Below are positions 22,779 through 35,924 of a DNA stretch of 64,000 nt, one piece after another. The notes below the pieces were generated by a model, which saw nothing but the letters and a program-made list of their open reading frames with translations, was not told where the DNA came from and searched no databases. Made by a program: the position numbers and the translations under genes. The stretch's first letter is position 1; the number at the start of each line of letters is the position of its first letter. The stretch is from Jacaranda mimosifolia (Eukaryota; Streptophyta; Magnoliopsida; Lamiales; Bignoniaceae): positions 28,990,391 through 29,054,390 of the forward strand of contig CM032126.1 of assembly GCA_018894105.1 (NCBI GenBank), given 5' to 3'.

Positions 22779-23399
22779 TCCGGCTTCCTTGGTGCTCCTA
22801 GAAGGGCTGATAACCATACTTGAAGGCCTAGTTTGGTTGGGTTTTGGTCTTATCGGATGATGGATTTTCGCATAGTAAGTCTTATGATTATCATATAATT
22901 TTCAGTATGTTTGGTTTGTATGAAATTTTTCTCATAATCGTATTTGGGCTAGTTTGTTCTGGCAGAAATAATACCCTAAATTAGTGTGCTTTCTCATGAG
23001 AGTAATTATCCCAGATTCCTAGGGTTTGGGTAGGGTTTATTTATCTTAAGTTTTAGATTTGTAAATACAGGCCAATAAATTTAATGTAGGTTGTAAGATA
23101 AACTCTTGGGAAATGGGCACTATCAAATCTTTTCTGGGCAACTAAATTAGCCCGAAGTAAATGGTTGAAGTCCTAACTACTGGAATTAAAAAGCTAGTGC
23201 TCTGGGATTGTAAACTCTTTAGTTTTGCCTCTTTGAAATTATCCAACGGTCTATTTAGTCCTTTTTGTTTTATCCATTTCATGTGTGGTCTGTTGGTCTA
23301 CAGAACGAACTTGCTTGAAGTGAACCAAATTCACATGATTCCATGCGATTTATGTGGAAAATACAATGGCATTGAGTTACCCATGAATTTTACTATTGA
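22779..23399 (+). other. LAP 3' flank with poly(A) signal
   Basis: AATAAA at 23074-23079 followed by a TTTAATGTAGGTTG stretch is a plausible polyadenylation signal, about 300 bases after the stop. The rest, to 23399, contains no gene that I can support. Confidence 0.45.
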
Positions 23400-23754
23400 G
23401 GGCAAGTTTGGTTTCATTTTCATACCTCATTAACACATTTTCTACTACATGAAAATAGAAATACATCATTTTTTTACATATTTTCACTTGATATTATTTT
23501 TATTTTTATTTTCAAAACACATTTCCTAATAACATATAAATATATCTTATTCCAATAATCTATGTATCTTTTTTCTCTATTTTATTATCTCTCTTTACAT
23601 ATAACTTATTAAATCAAATATAATCATTATTTTTTCAATAATTTATCCAAATACATACTTATTTTCAACTTAATTATACTAATTACTTTTTCAAATTCCA
23701 AAAATTATGGAAATGAAAAATGAAAATGAAAATGAAAATAAAACTAAAGGGGCC
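23400..23754. mobile_element. Tourist-like MITE
   Basis: The left end GGGCAAGTTTGGTTTCATTT and the reverse-complemented right end GGCCCCTTTAGTTTTATTTT are inverted repeats. The right flank is TTA; the left is a degenerate TGA. It is non-coding and of the same family as 23758-24093 and the ends of 8280-17551. Confidence 0.7.
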
Positions 23755-23757
23755 TTA

Positions 23758-24093
23758 GGGTCCATTTGGTTTAATTTTCATACTCCATTTTCTCATTTTA
23801 TACTATTTAAAAATGAAAATATATCACTTTTATACATTTTCACCTAACATTATTTTTATTTTTATTCTCAATATACATTCTCCAATAATTTATATATCTT
23901 CTTCCAATAATTAATATATCTTCTCTCTCTATTTTATTATTTTTATCTCTTTCCACATACAATTTACTAAACCTAACATAATCATTATTTTTCAATAATC
24001 TATTCAAATACAAATTCATTTTCAACTCATTTTTACTAACTAACTTTTTAAATTCTGAAAATGATGAAAATGAAAATAAAACCAAAGGGTTCC
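23758..24093. mobile_element. Tourist-like MITE, head-to-tail with the previous one
   Basis: The ends GGGTCCATTTGGTTTAATTT and, reverse-complemented, GGAACCCTTTGGTTTTATTT are inverted repeats, with TTA on the left and TTG on the right. It shares internal sequence with 23400-23754. Three bases separate the two elements. Confidence 0.75.
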
Positions 24094-25327
24094 TTGGTTT
24101 TGTTAATAATGAGATGCATCAAAATGCTGTTTTTAGTGAAACAATTGAACATGTCCTTACAAATCAATATTATATATTGATCTTTGGTGGTGACATTTAA
24201 ACGGTACAATTTCTTGAATACACAGGGGAGCATGTTTTGTCGAATGCTATACCTCTGTGATTAATAAAGTCAAATTCATCTAATCTTTACTATTGTATAT
24301 AGTATAGTGATGTGGGACTTGCAATTATATAATTTTAATTAAATATTGGATTAAAATTTTAAAATTTTTAATTAAATTTTAAAAAAAGTTATTGATTATT
24401 TATTTGATATCATCTATTAGATTTAAAAATATTTAGTTTTTTAAAATTATTTTCTTGATTATAACAAATAATTCTTTATTTATATTTAATATCAAAAAAA
24501 GATCGCATTTTATCTACTGGTAGTTGTTTTTACCCAATTTTGCCTACATAAAATATTTTTGATTATTCATATTATATATATATATATATTTATATTTTCA
24601 TAAGCATTGTATAAAAAAAACTGACATGCAATTAATATATATAATTTTTATATTCATGAAGAAACCAATAACATAAAGTAAATATTTTACAGTTCACTAC
24701 CAGATTGAAGAAAAAAAATGAAAAATCATTAAAGTATAGAGGTTATCTTGTGATAACTGATAACATCAGTTTTTGAATAAATGGTGGTTATGTGGACATA
24801 TATATTTAACTAAATACATGGAATAAGTAGAATGCAAATTTAGTATATATAAAATTTGCTATCATAATTTCACTTTAGAAACAAAAGATGCTTTCTTTTA
24901 TAATAGTACAAATAAAATCTCATTCATCTCTACTCTTAATATGTAAAAGATTTCTTGATCATCTGAACTCTATAATTTAATGAGGCTTTCATAATTTTTC
25001 TCTTATCTTTGATAACTAATTTATAACTATATAACTATATATAAAGTATTATGAAAGTCATTTCATTAATATTCTCCACTTTTAGCATTTTTTTTCCCTC
25101 CATCATTATTTCACTCTTCAAATTATTTATTGTTTGCTTGGTTTTAATTATTCACTTTTTCGATTTTGTTTTTGTTTGTTTAATTTAGATATGTTACTTG
25201 ATGAAGGAGATTTTTTGGATTTTAATGCCTATAATTTTCTTTTCAACCATAAATAAAGTCTATCATTTTACTTTTATTTGTTTATTGCTTAGATTAAGTT
25301 AACAATTCAGTTATTTAATTTTTTATT
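24094..25327. other. AT-rich dispersed repeat, related to 40680-41900
   Basis: Stretches near 24290-24400 and 25020-25320 resemble 40680-40800 and 41010-41330 in the same order. The match resumes after 26459, so the Mutator MITE at 25337-26449 was inserted into this repeat. The TCTATACTAT-type start could suggest a Helitron, but no diagnostic 3' hairpin was confirmed. No gene is seen. Confidence 0.45.
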
Positions 25328-25336
25328 TTTAAATTC

Positions 25337-26449
25337 GGCAAATTACAGCTATCACCCCTAAGATTTCGCGTAATTATGAATAGGTCATTACTTTTTTCAA
25401 AATTACAATAAAAACCCCTAAATTAACAAACCCATTGTAAGGAAAACAAAAAATGTGAAATATCGAAAATGCCCTAATAGGAAAACAATTAAAAGATAGA
25501 AAAGGCTGAAAATTTGTGAAATGGTAAAAAATTTAAATACCCCTCTATGTGTTATGCATCTTAAAAGTGTTGAAATATATTGAGTACTATATATATCTAA
25601 ACTAATTTATTTATATAATTAAATTTATTTAATAATATTAAATAAAAATATACTAATTAGTTGAGTTACATAATAAATACTATTTATTAATTAATTAAAA
25701 TCAATTTAAGTAAAAAAATTAAAAACTATACTAATTAAGAATAAATAAGTTAAAAAAATTTAAATATATTCTTTTTAACTAAATTATTTATTAATTAAAT
25801 TTTTTTTTAATTTAGTTATATTATTTATTAAAATAATAATCATATCTAAAATAAAAATACTTAAAATAATTAAATTATTTATTCAACTAATAAATATATC
25901 TAAAATAATTAATGAAAATTAGTTGTATTTATTAATTAATTAAAAACACAATAAATTAAAAATTAAAAATAATAATAGTTAGGAATAAATAAGTAAAAAA
26001 AATTAAATATATATTTTTACTAATTAAGAATTAATTTAAAAAAGATAATTTTTTTCGAAAAAAAAAAAAACCAATCCCACCCCACCTTCCTGGCGCCCTC
26101 CCTCCCAACGCACCTTCTTCTTCCGCCGGCCAGCCATGACCAGGCGACCGCGCGTGCTGCTGTGGCAGCAGTGAGTGGCCACCATGGCCAGATTGCCCTG
26201 CCAGACTTGGGCGTGGGGTGGAGGGTTGGTTGTGTTACTTGTATTGTTATCAACCAAATTATCAGATGGGCAATAATGAAATTTCACATGTTATTTTTAA
26301 CAGTAAATTAAAGAAATCCTAACAGCAACTAATAGCTGGATTCAATTATTGAACGGCGATAAACTTTAGGAGTTTTTCTGTAATTTTTAAAATATAAGGA
26401 CCTTTTCGTAATTATACCAAACATGAGGAGTGACAGTCGTAATTCATCC
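25337..26449. mobile_element. Mutator-type MITE with perfect 9-bp target duplication
   Basis: TTTAAATTC flanks both sides (25328-25336 and 26450-26458). The ends pair as inverted repeats of about 85 bases with blocks ATTACAGCTATCACCCCT and, reversed, ATTACGACTGTCACTCCT, then a shared GTAATTA segment. The interior is AT-rich except for a GC-rich block at 26070-26220. No transposase is present. Confidence 0.85.
26070..26220. other. GC-rich block inside the Mutator MITE
   Basis: Abrupt composition change with GCCGGCCAGCCATGACC and GCAGCAGTGAGTGGCC. Like 10140-10385 in another Mutator-like element, it has GGCCAG-type motifs. Short minus-strand frames (77-83 codons) show no known domain. It could be a captured exon fragment. 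Confidence 0.4.
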
Positions 26450-26554
26450 TTTAAATTCTCTTTTTGTTCATTTAACTTTATAATTTTATGAGATGAGATA
26501 TATTAATTGTTCTAATCAGTTCATGAATTAAATTGTTAATTTTGCATCTCTTTG

Positions 26555-26557
<3 letters not shown>

Positions 26558-26612
<55 letters not shown>
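26558..26612. repeat. (TC)n microsatellite
   Basis: Uninterrupted TC repeat of about 27 units in AT-rich non-coding DNA. Confidence 0.95.
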
Positions 26613-26614
<2 letters not shown>

Positions 26615-27140
26615 ATCTTTCATAATTTTATAGGATTCTATAGGATGATTTATTTTTTTATTTTAATATTTTTAAAATTTATTCAACTTTTGAATGTTTA
26701 TAAATTTAAAAAATATGTTACTTAATTTTTATTTTTATTCATATATATATATATGTACATAATTATGTAAATTTCTAAATCATACTTGATCTATTTGAAA
26801 AAAAATTATGACATAGTTGTATCAATACACGGTAAGGGTGGGTTGCATTCCCGAATACACATGCCTGCTTTAGAATTCAAGTTTTTCTATATCAACTGAT
26901 AATTTTGTCTCATAATATGTGTACACTAAATTTTTTATAGCATAAAATAAATTTCAATATTTATTAAATAAAAAAATATTATGATAATGGTAATAATATG
27001 ATATAAAATGAATGTGTTGTAAATTAGTAGTTATTGTACAAGTTGTGGTTATGCTAATTAAATGATACATATAGGAATATTTTAGGCATATCACTTGAAA
27101 ATACATCAAAAGAAGGTTGATACTTTATTAATAACTAATA
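26613..27140. other. AT-rich non-coding stretch
   Basis: No gene or RNA was recognised. The first part still resembles the repeat near 41660-41890. Confidence 0.5.
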
Positions 27141-27143
27141 AAT

Positions 27144-27610
27144 AGTACAAGAAAAAGATAAAATAGTGACAAAATAGTAAGTGATAATATAAAAATCATA
27201 AATTACTTATATATATAATAGGTGACAAAAGATTTTGTTTTGTCAACTTAATGATTTTTAAAAACTTAATAGTGACAAGAATGTTTAAGTTGTCACCATT
27301 AACGATTAGTAACACATATATAGTGACAATATAGTGACAATGAAAATTCTATTACAAATTATAGCGACGATGTTTTTTAGTTGTCACTATATTGTGGCCA
27401 TATGGGTGTTACCAATCATCAATAGTGACAACTTAAAATATTAATTTTTGTCGCTATTGAATTATATTGTGACAAAATAAAAGTTATTGCTACGTAAAAA
27501 ATACTATTAGTGGCAAAATGAAAGTTACTGATACTTAATATATGTTATTAATGACAATTTTTATATTGTTACTTATTATTTTATCATTAATGTTACATTT
27601 TTCTATAGTG
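27144..27610. mobile_element. CACTA-type (En/Spm) non-autonomous element
   Basis: The right end reads TTTTTCTATAGTG, i.e. CACTATAGAAAAA reversed, the classic CACTA terminus. The left end AGTACAAGAAAAAG is a degraded counterpart. AAT flanks both sides (27141-27143 and 27611-27613). TAGTGACA and TTGTCACTA motifs recur in both orientations throughout, as subterminal repeats do in this superfamily. It has no coding capacity. Confidence 0.7.
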
Positions 27611-27870
27611 AATGTTCAAACTTTTATAATTTAAGATAAATAAAATATTTATTTTTTTAGATGTTAATATTTTTTATTCTCTCAATGCTTTAGTTTTAAT
27701 TTTAAAATAAAAAAGAAATATTAAGATGACATGGTAGTTACTAATTCATTACGTGGATTAAACACTTGCATTAGGCACTACAACCATCCCCCCACATCCC
27801 CACCCAACCAAAAAAGAAGAATTTAATAATATTTATACTCTTAAATTTTTCTATAGTTATGTAAACACAT

Positions 27871-30800
27871 TGTAGCGCCCACCCGGGAGATGCTTGCTTT
27901 GGGTTGAGGTGCTACTCCAATCTAAATTTAATAATTCATAACCAAAGTCACACCTCCAAAACATTCATTTTAAATAGTTTGTAGCGACCCAAAACCATTG
28001 TGTGCCACTTTTCTTCCATATCCTATTGTACAATAATCCACAATAACTTGAACTACAAAACTATAACCTTACAATTACATAATAGTCACATTCAGTGATT
28101 GAAACCAAACATGACGTACCAGAGGTATCACGACAAGACTGATATATAGATATCATAGACTACCTTCTTACAAAAACGATATTAACTAGAATGGCACTAT
28201 TGAAAATAGGATTCACAACATTACTAGCGCTAAAATCTGAACAACTAAATAGGTAAATGCCGAACTGTAAGGTAACTTACATATTCCAAAGTCCATAAAT
28301 ACATAAACATCTAGTACTAATTATAAAACTCTATATGCGTCATTTCTATAGCAAGCTTAGGTCTCCAACTCTCCGACAAATTCTGTCTGAGAAAGAATTA
28401 AGAACAGAAATAGGGGGTAAGTCCAAAGGACTTAGTGAGGGGCAAATTTTCTATTAACTAACACATAGGATTAAGGGAATAGATAAAAGGGTCCTAATAC
28501 AATGGAGAAATATTTAAGCAAAGTAATAGGAAGAACCGAAACAAATAGAATTTATAAAATGACGTTATAACAAATTAGGGCTCGAATAAATAGTGTATTG
28601 ATGGAATAGGAATCAAAATGAAATGAGACACGAATCAGGCAAGATTTGACATAACAAAACATATCATAATGGTAACCATTTTCCAATCATAGAAGGCTAT
28701 TGGCAATTCCGACCTTATTGCTCCCATAACGGGACATAAACGGTAACACGGAGTACAATTGTAACGTAACAAATTTTCCTTATTATTCCATTACCCAAGC
28801 ACTTAGATTGGTAGACATATGGCATGGCCGGCCACTTGCTAGATCTCGCCACTTACTAAACAGCTACATCCAACTATCCGCAAGTTAAGATCTTAAGTAG
28901 GTACTAATGGGGAGACCAGCCACCATCAGTTCATACCATGCGGTCGTCTTTCCGGACCTAGTCCTGGGCCTAACCCGCCTTATGGCGTCCCATCAGGTGG
29001 TAATCTCCCAAGAGCGTCCTCAAGGTAACTTAACATTATGCCAACAGATAATATATATTCAAATAACCCATCTGAAACATATCTATGAAACCAAACGTAA
29101 CAATACAATCCATAACCATTAGTCGGCAAGGCCATATAACAACATTCAAAATGATTTAACCAGTAATGATGAAACGAAAGTGGTTGGCAAGACCTAAAAT
29201 ATCAACACGAAAAAGGAAAAGCCGGCAAGGCTGTTGTAGGGTATATGGGATAGAAACAGATATCACAATGGGAGTTTTGGGCACCAGAACGAGTACAATT
29301 CAAATTCAACAGATAGACACCGGGAATTTAGGAATCAAAATCATTCACTTCTTAGAAGAAAGATAGGCTTAACCCTCACCTTAAACTCCATAAAGCGCTA
29401 TCCACACCCTATGATCTGGGAGGCCCGGGATCCTCGTCACCTGTTTCATTCAAAATGCCATATAAATATTGATGCCATAATATAGCATTTACTAACAATT
29501 ATTATGGCAAATTGCATGTTCTAATTACTCTAGCCCATTTATCTTCTCGATTATCGTTCTATCTTGTCTTCTTACGGGAGTACTTAGTTATATGGTCTAT
29601 TTTCTTCGATCACCTAATTCATATTACCAGTTTCACTACTCATCTAGCTCTCATTCAGGAAATCAATGGTTGTACCTCGAACTTAATCTTTCATCTGTTT
29701 TCCTAAGCGTGTTGGTTTGGTCAAACCTCATCAATTAAATATTATATCCTTCCAGACCAATACTTACTTCCATTATTAATATTTAAATTAATATTCTCGG
29801 TTCATAACTAATTTAATTTAGCCCACATCCATGGATCTAACATGTATACTCCTAATATTCAAGTCCTATTACAATTCCACAATTTCGACTTTCCAAATGC
29901 ATCAATTAGCTCAATTAATAATTATTAGTCTTTTATTAGCGAATTCGGGTCCATACATCAATTACAATTTAATTCTTATACAATCATTTCAGTTAATAAT
30001 CACAATTTTCATCCAATTAACTTGTATTTATATCAGAGATTAGCCTAACAACTTAATTAGATTAAATTAGGAATCAATTTAACCGATTAATCAAGAATTT
30101 ACCAAATTGACCGAGTTCAAGGTTAATTCACTATCTGAAACCAGCCCTCATGCATTCAGATCATTGAGCCAAAGATTCTATCCTCACATGGCCAAACCAC
30201 AGCCATCGGAACTATGCATGACCACTACTACCAAATGCACCTCGATGAGGTGAGCAAAATGCCCTGATAAATTTCAGAATCGGATGTCAATTGGCTAGTT
30301 AATTTGCCAAAATACTGCACAGCTTCAGCACCATCCGCCATTTCGCCGCCGTTTGATTTGTCCTTCTCCGGTGATCCAATTCCATAATTGAGGGTACCAG
30401 CATGCTCCTCCAACTAAGCCCATCAAGACCCGCCTCCTAGTTATGAGATTTATCGCCAAAACAGTAGCATCCGCCAACATGCCGCGAAGCTCCGTTTGGA
30501 ACTCAATTCTCGGTGACTCGTTGGTTGTTTCTCAAAAATTTTGGTACCATTGTGTTCTTCGTGAGGAGAGGAAGAGATTGGTTGGAGTAGTTCAAAGTTT
30601 CCGATCACGGTGAGGTGACGTTCGGCGAGAGGATGGATGGGTATGCATGTGGAAATTGAAATAAGTGGACGGACTTCTTTTTATATTTTTGACTTTTCCT
30701 AAGTTTCACTTAAGCCCCCAGAACCTTTCCTCAATTCTCAATCTGATCCTTGAACTTTTTGAATGCCGTACATTTGACCTTTGATTTATCAATTGGCCCC

Positions 30801-31015
30801 TCAAATTTTATTTCAGTTTGTAATTGAGTCCTAGGACAAGTTAGTGCCTTAAATTGACCCAATTGACCATTTTTAATTATGGATTGACCCCCAAAAATTT
30901 CAAATTTCTTACAATTAAGTCCTCCTTATTTATATTTTAAGGCCCAAAATTTGTCGAATTAGTATTTTGATTTTTAAATCTTATCTTCTAAAATGCTAAA
31001 TTTAGGGGTGTTACA
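27871..31015. mobile_element. Solo LTR, gypsy-type family related to 47444 and 49160 elements
   Basis: It starts TGTAGCGCCCACCCGGG and ends GGGGTGTTACA. Landmarks GTGCTACTCCAATCT near 27910 and GGTAAGTCCAAAGGACTTAG near 28413 are shared with the LTRs at 47444-60093 and 49160-58121. Flanks CACAT and CACCC match only partly, so the duplication has decayed or one edge is altered. No internal region is attached. The 60-71 codon frames within it are not supported as genes. Confidence 0.7.
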
Positions 31016-31825
31016 CACCCATCAAATATTCTTTTTTTCTCCATTGTCCAAAGCTACTGAAAATAAATAAATTCAAAATAATTTTATTTTTTTATTTTAT
31101 ATATATTAAAAATTTAAGTATACACTTTAAGTATGCCATGATTATTAGTATACATTTAATTTTGATATAAATAATTTGGATTAACTGGTTAAATTTGAGT
31201 ATTTGGATAATGAGTAATTTCAGTGTATATGATATGTGGGTAAGTTTTGCATATAAACATAATTACACCCGTTCAATTATTTTTAATATATTTTTGGATT
31301 TAAGTTTGAGGAAAATGGTAACTTATGAGTAAAAAAGATTAAAGTTGGGAAAGAGGGAGTTGGAACATGGGTAGTTGATATTGGGTATATGGGTATTTTA
31401 TGGGTATAGACCATACCTTAGCCATCCCATTATTTTTAATGGGTCTGGGTAGGGTCCGGGTCTCATATCTATTTATTGGGTATGAGTATGGATATTGTAC
31501 TATTGTCATGGGCTGGGTAGAGTAAAACCCTATCTGTTGACATGCCTAATCCGATTTGTGTCACACGACAAAAATTAACTTTCTCTTACCCCTATAAGTA
31601 TCTCTATGATTGATGTTTTGAGGTACTCCAAATTGATTATATTTCTAGTATTTTCTCTTCTTGCTATCTTCATTTTCTTGCTATCTTTATTCACTGATCT
31701 TATATTAATTTGAGTATTAGATGATCTTTGTTGAGTACACTGACAATTTTAACATTTTCTTTGTATTTCAAGATTAGGGTTTGAATTATATATACAAAGA
31801 CTTTCAAATCTGAACCAAAATCTAA
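31016..31825. other. Unassigned intergenic stretch
   Basis: Contains many GGGTAT and GGGTCTGGGTAGGG-type repeats around 31370-31530, suggesting an old transposon, but no ends could be set. No gene is seen. Confidence 0.45.
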
Positions 31826-32056
31826 GGTTTTGTTCTCCTATGTTATTTAGAAATATTTTCCAACTTTAAAAAAAAATTCAGAATGGAGACACATTCTCCA
31901 ATTTTTCTTCCAAAATACTACAATTTTATACCTAAAAAATCGCTCAAAAAACCCTACACCTAAAAATCACACCTACTCCTTCATTTTCTCACTCCATCTT
32001 TTACATTATTCATCATTTATCACTCTCTCACTCAACTCTCTCTCTCACTCACTCAT

Positions 32057-32087
<31 letters not shown>

Positions 32088-32129
32088 AATATTAAAATTT
32101 TACTACTTAAAAAAAATTCTAAAACTTAT
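31826..32129. mobile_element. Truncated end of a 1.5-kb TIR element
   Basis: It matches the left end of 4845-6395 (TTGTTCTCCTATGTT, then the ACATTCTCCAAT and TCACACCTACTCC blocks) for about 300 bases and then abuts the inverted copy at 32130. Confidence 0.65.
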
Positions 32130-34001
32130 GGACTTGTTCTCCTATCTTTTGGTTATTTCCTAGAATTTTTTTGGGGGGGAATGGATTTTTGGGAGAAAAT
32201 TTGGAGAATGTGCCAAATGTTTCTTTTTGTTTTGGAAAAATATGAAAATTCATTTGAGAATGAATTGTTTGTTTCTTTATGTTTTGGAAATAGACAAACT
32301 TTATTGTTGATGTCAAATCAGTTACTTTTTTGTTGGATTTGTAGGGTGAAAGTGATTTTTTAAAGTAATATATTATATATGTATGTATACATATTTATAG
32401 TTGGATGATGTGTGTAAATATATATATATATGTAATAATTGAAATATTATTTTAATATAATGATGTGTAATTAATTCCATTGGTGCTTTGTTTTGAAATT
32501 TATATTATTATGAACTTATTAATTAATATTAATTACTTTTTTTATCAGTATAAATATTAATTATTTATGAAATTATAATTATATCTTAATTATAAATATA
32601 AGCTAATATCATAATTCTATAATAATTGTTGATATTGGCTTATTTAAAAAAATTAATTATTGTACATTAATTATAAACTAATTATTGTTTATTCTTAAAA
32701 TATAATTATGTAACTATTTATTATTTACAATTTATGTATAAATAAAACTTAGTTATTTATTTAAATAAAATAATATATATAAGACTTAATAATGATTCAT
32801 CAAATTAAAAAAATAAATAATTTTATATTATATGAAACTAAATCATCTTAAATTATTTATTAAAAAAATAAGCGTAGTATTTAATCATACGTGAAATATG
32901 AAACATAATTAATATATACATAATAAATTATTTGAATAATTAAATAAATAAATTTAATTAATTTAATAAGTTGTTTATTTACTTTAACTCATTATTTAAT
33001 TAATACATTATTTCATAAATAAATTACTTTGTAACAATAAAAAAGATTACTTAATTTTATAATTTTCTCAATAATTATTTTAATTGTATTAATATTAATT
33101 TATTAAACTTAATAGATTATTAAATAAATATCACACTATAATTAATTTTTTATAACAATTTGAAATAAATGTGAATATTAATATTTAATGAAGATTAATT
33201 TTTTTAATATGTTATTTAGTAAATAAATTATTTATTAAATTTAATTAATTTTCTTGACAATTAGTTTAATTAAATTTGTAAACATAAGTTTTAGAAATTT
33301 TTAAATAGTAAAATTTTAATATTTCATATATGTAAATATATGTGTGTGTGTGTGTGTATATGTATAGATGAGTGAAGTGAGAGAATAATAAATGAATGGG
33401 TGATGTGAAAGATGGAGTGAGAAAATGATAGGGTAGATGTGCTTTTTAGAATGTAGAATTTTTTTTGGTGAGTTGTGAAAGATTTTTTGGGTAAAAAATT
33501 ATAGGCTATGTTCTTTTGGCTTTTCCCAAAAAATTTTCATTCTCTCAAAATAATTACAAAATGGGTATACATCTTTCAATCCTTCTCCCAAAAAATAAAA
33601 TTTCAATACCCAAATCCTTACAATTCATTTACAAAACACCCTACAACCATATTCCAATCATTACAGATATATATATATAAATCAGTTTCACCCTACAAAT
33701 CTAATCAAAAAGCAACTAATTTGACATCAACAATAAAGTTTTTCTCTCCTCAAAACACAAAAGAACAAACAACTCATTCTCAATTCATTTTTCATATTTT
33801 CCCAAAATAAAAAGAAACACATGGCACATTCTCCAAATTTTTTTCCAATAACCTATTCCCCCAAAATATTTTCTACAATTTACCCAGAAAGCAAAAGAAC
33901 TGGCCATACTATTTTGGGAGAAAAATTGGGGAATGTGCATGTGTTTTGAAATTTTTTTGATAGTTGAAAAAAATTTCCCCAAAACATAAGAGAACAAGCC
34001 C
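32130..34001 (-). mobile_element. 1.5-kb TIR element, inverted copy, with a nested short relative
   Basis: The ends GGACTTGTTCTCCTATCTTT and, reversed, GGGCTTGTTCTCTTATGTTT are the same inverted repeats as in 4845-6395, and internal sequence matches that element in reverse orientation. It is interrupted by 33504-33905. Together with 31826-32129 it can fold into a long hairpin. It is non-coding. Confidence 0.7.
33504..33905. mobile_element. 402-bp deletion derivative of the TIR family, nested
   Basis: ATA flanks both sides (33501-33503 and 33906-33908). The ends are GGCTATGTTCTTTTGGC and, reversed, GGCCAGTTCTTTTGC. The two halves match the left and right ends of the 1.5-kb element, so it is an internally deleted form. 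Confidence 0.75.
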
Positions 34002-34475
34002 TCAATTAGGATTTCTAATTCTATCAAACTTCGAGAGGTGGATCACCTTGAGTCCACGGTGGTGGCTAAGGTGGTTGACCACAAAGGTGGCTAAGGCCCC
34101 TTTTTCTGATCCGATCACGGCATGAGCGACTGGCCTTGGGGAAGGCAAGGCAAGGTTACCCCATCTCTTTCCTCTAGCTCCTAAAGATTGTCCTCTTGGC
34201 GTCGTTGTACGACATATGGGGCAATCATGTTTGCTAAGGTTTACATTGAGGCATCTCCCGTTAGTACCATCTTGCAATCTGTTGGATCAGCTTCCCAGGA
34301 TGAGGTGTTTTTTAGTGCGGCAGTAAGTCTTAGTGGGCGAAGTTTCGCGATACTTCATGTTGTCACCTTTATTGCCGTCCACATTAAGGCATCTTTTGCG
34401 AATTCCTTCGGGAAGTCCTGAGTAGTCTGCATCGTTGATCCTTCCGAGAGTGGAGCTTGCAGCTCAGATGGTATT
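34002..34475. other. GC-richer unassigned segment
   Basis: Composition rises sharply between about 34020 and 34470. The longest frames (77 codons on +, 91 codons on -) carry no domain that I recognise. Plastid origin was considered and not supported. Confidence 0.35.
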
Positions 34476-35919
34476 TAAATATAAATGATATTTATATATT
34501 TTAATTTAAATAGAGTAATAAATGAGAGAGATAATATTGACACTAAAATATATATTATTTGCTATCAATATTTATTTGGCTAGTGTCACCTATCTTATTA
34601 TTATTCAAATTAAAACCCTAAGCCACTTACACTCTTAATTAAATAAATAAACGCAAATTTACAAGTACACCATCACGATCATTTGGTAATAGAACCCTAA
34701 AATTAATTTTTAATTATCGTACACACATCAATTTAGAAAAAAATTAACCATTAAATGGTTTATACATTTCAAATAACTCAAATTGACTAAATTGGTGATA
34801 TATTGATAGTTAAGTAATATATGGTAATACTTTTTGGCAAAATATTCTACTTTATTCCACCAGAATAAGAATTTAATGTTAAAAATAACATTTTAAAGTA
34901 CTTTAGGCGGTTAAATATAAATTCTTTAAAACATTAGGGGGCAAAGTGCAACAACTTTAAAATATGTTGCTAGAAAATTGGAATGTTGGGTATTTTAGCA
35001 TGTTTTGCAAATGTTGGGTAACCGTTCCACACACTTGCAATGGTTGGTGGGCAAAGTGCAAATGTCCCTATACGTTGGGGGTTGTCTGCTATTTACCTTA
35101 AACTAAGACGGAAATATAAATTTGCAACTTGTTTCTAATTAATTCATTAATTGTTCCTTATTAACTGCCATTATTGTATCTTAAACAAATTCAACTATCA
35201 ATTCTATTTAATTCATTGATTTCCAATCCAACATTATCATAAATTAAACAAATTCGCTTGCTAATTTCGGGTTTTCTTCTCTTGTATAACTTCTTTGTTA
35301 TCCAGCAAGTTAAGATCAAGTGGGATTCAAATGTCATGTTACTATATTTTATGCTAATTGGGCTTCTGGAGAAAATGTAGGGATTATAAGGGTAGTTCTT
35401 GAGCTTTGTTAAGGACCTCCAAACTCACATAGAGACAATAGCATGATTAGTTAGTAAATTGTTGGTTTATTATTAAAAAAAAAAACAAAAAAAGGTTCGT
35501 GATTAAGCATTGTCTTATGTTAATGGGCAAGTTGGCCCCATTATTAGGGTTCGAGTTTTGTTGAAAGATTATTTTGATATCAATTTGATATATATAGATT
35601 TTGATATATTATTATTCATCAATCTTATTTACTTAATTGATTGATATTGACTTAATATTGTAATGGTATATTTAATCACTTCACATAAAAATAAGACAAA
35701 CTCTCGGTACAATTCAATTTCTGTAATGGAAACAGTTACTATTAAAATTGAGTTTATCCCATAAAAAAACTGAAATTGGAGCGTAGAGTTTTCCTACCGT
35801 GGAATCCATTCTTGTTAGCCAATCAATGTAAAAAATAGAATAAAAATAATAAGAAAAGAAAAGAAAAGAGAAAAATAAAAATAAAAAACATCATCATGGT
35901 CCTAGTGTCAGACTATCTA
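34476..35919. other. AT-rich intergenic stretch
   Basis: No gene is seen. GGGCAAAGTGCAA occurs at about 34939 and again, as GGGCAAAGTGCAAATG, at 35050, reminiscent of a Mutator-like end, but a partner arm was not found. Confidence 0.45.
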
Positions 35920-35924
35920 ATAAT

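Noticed and set aside
34188..34421. Plastid DNA insertion
   Set aside because: Composition suggested it, but neither frame matched the photosystem proteins considered.
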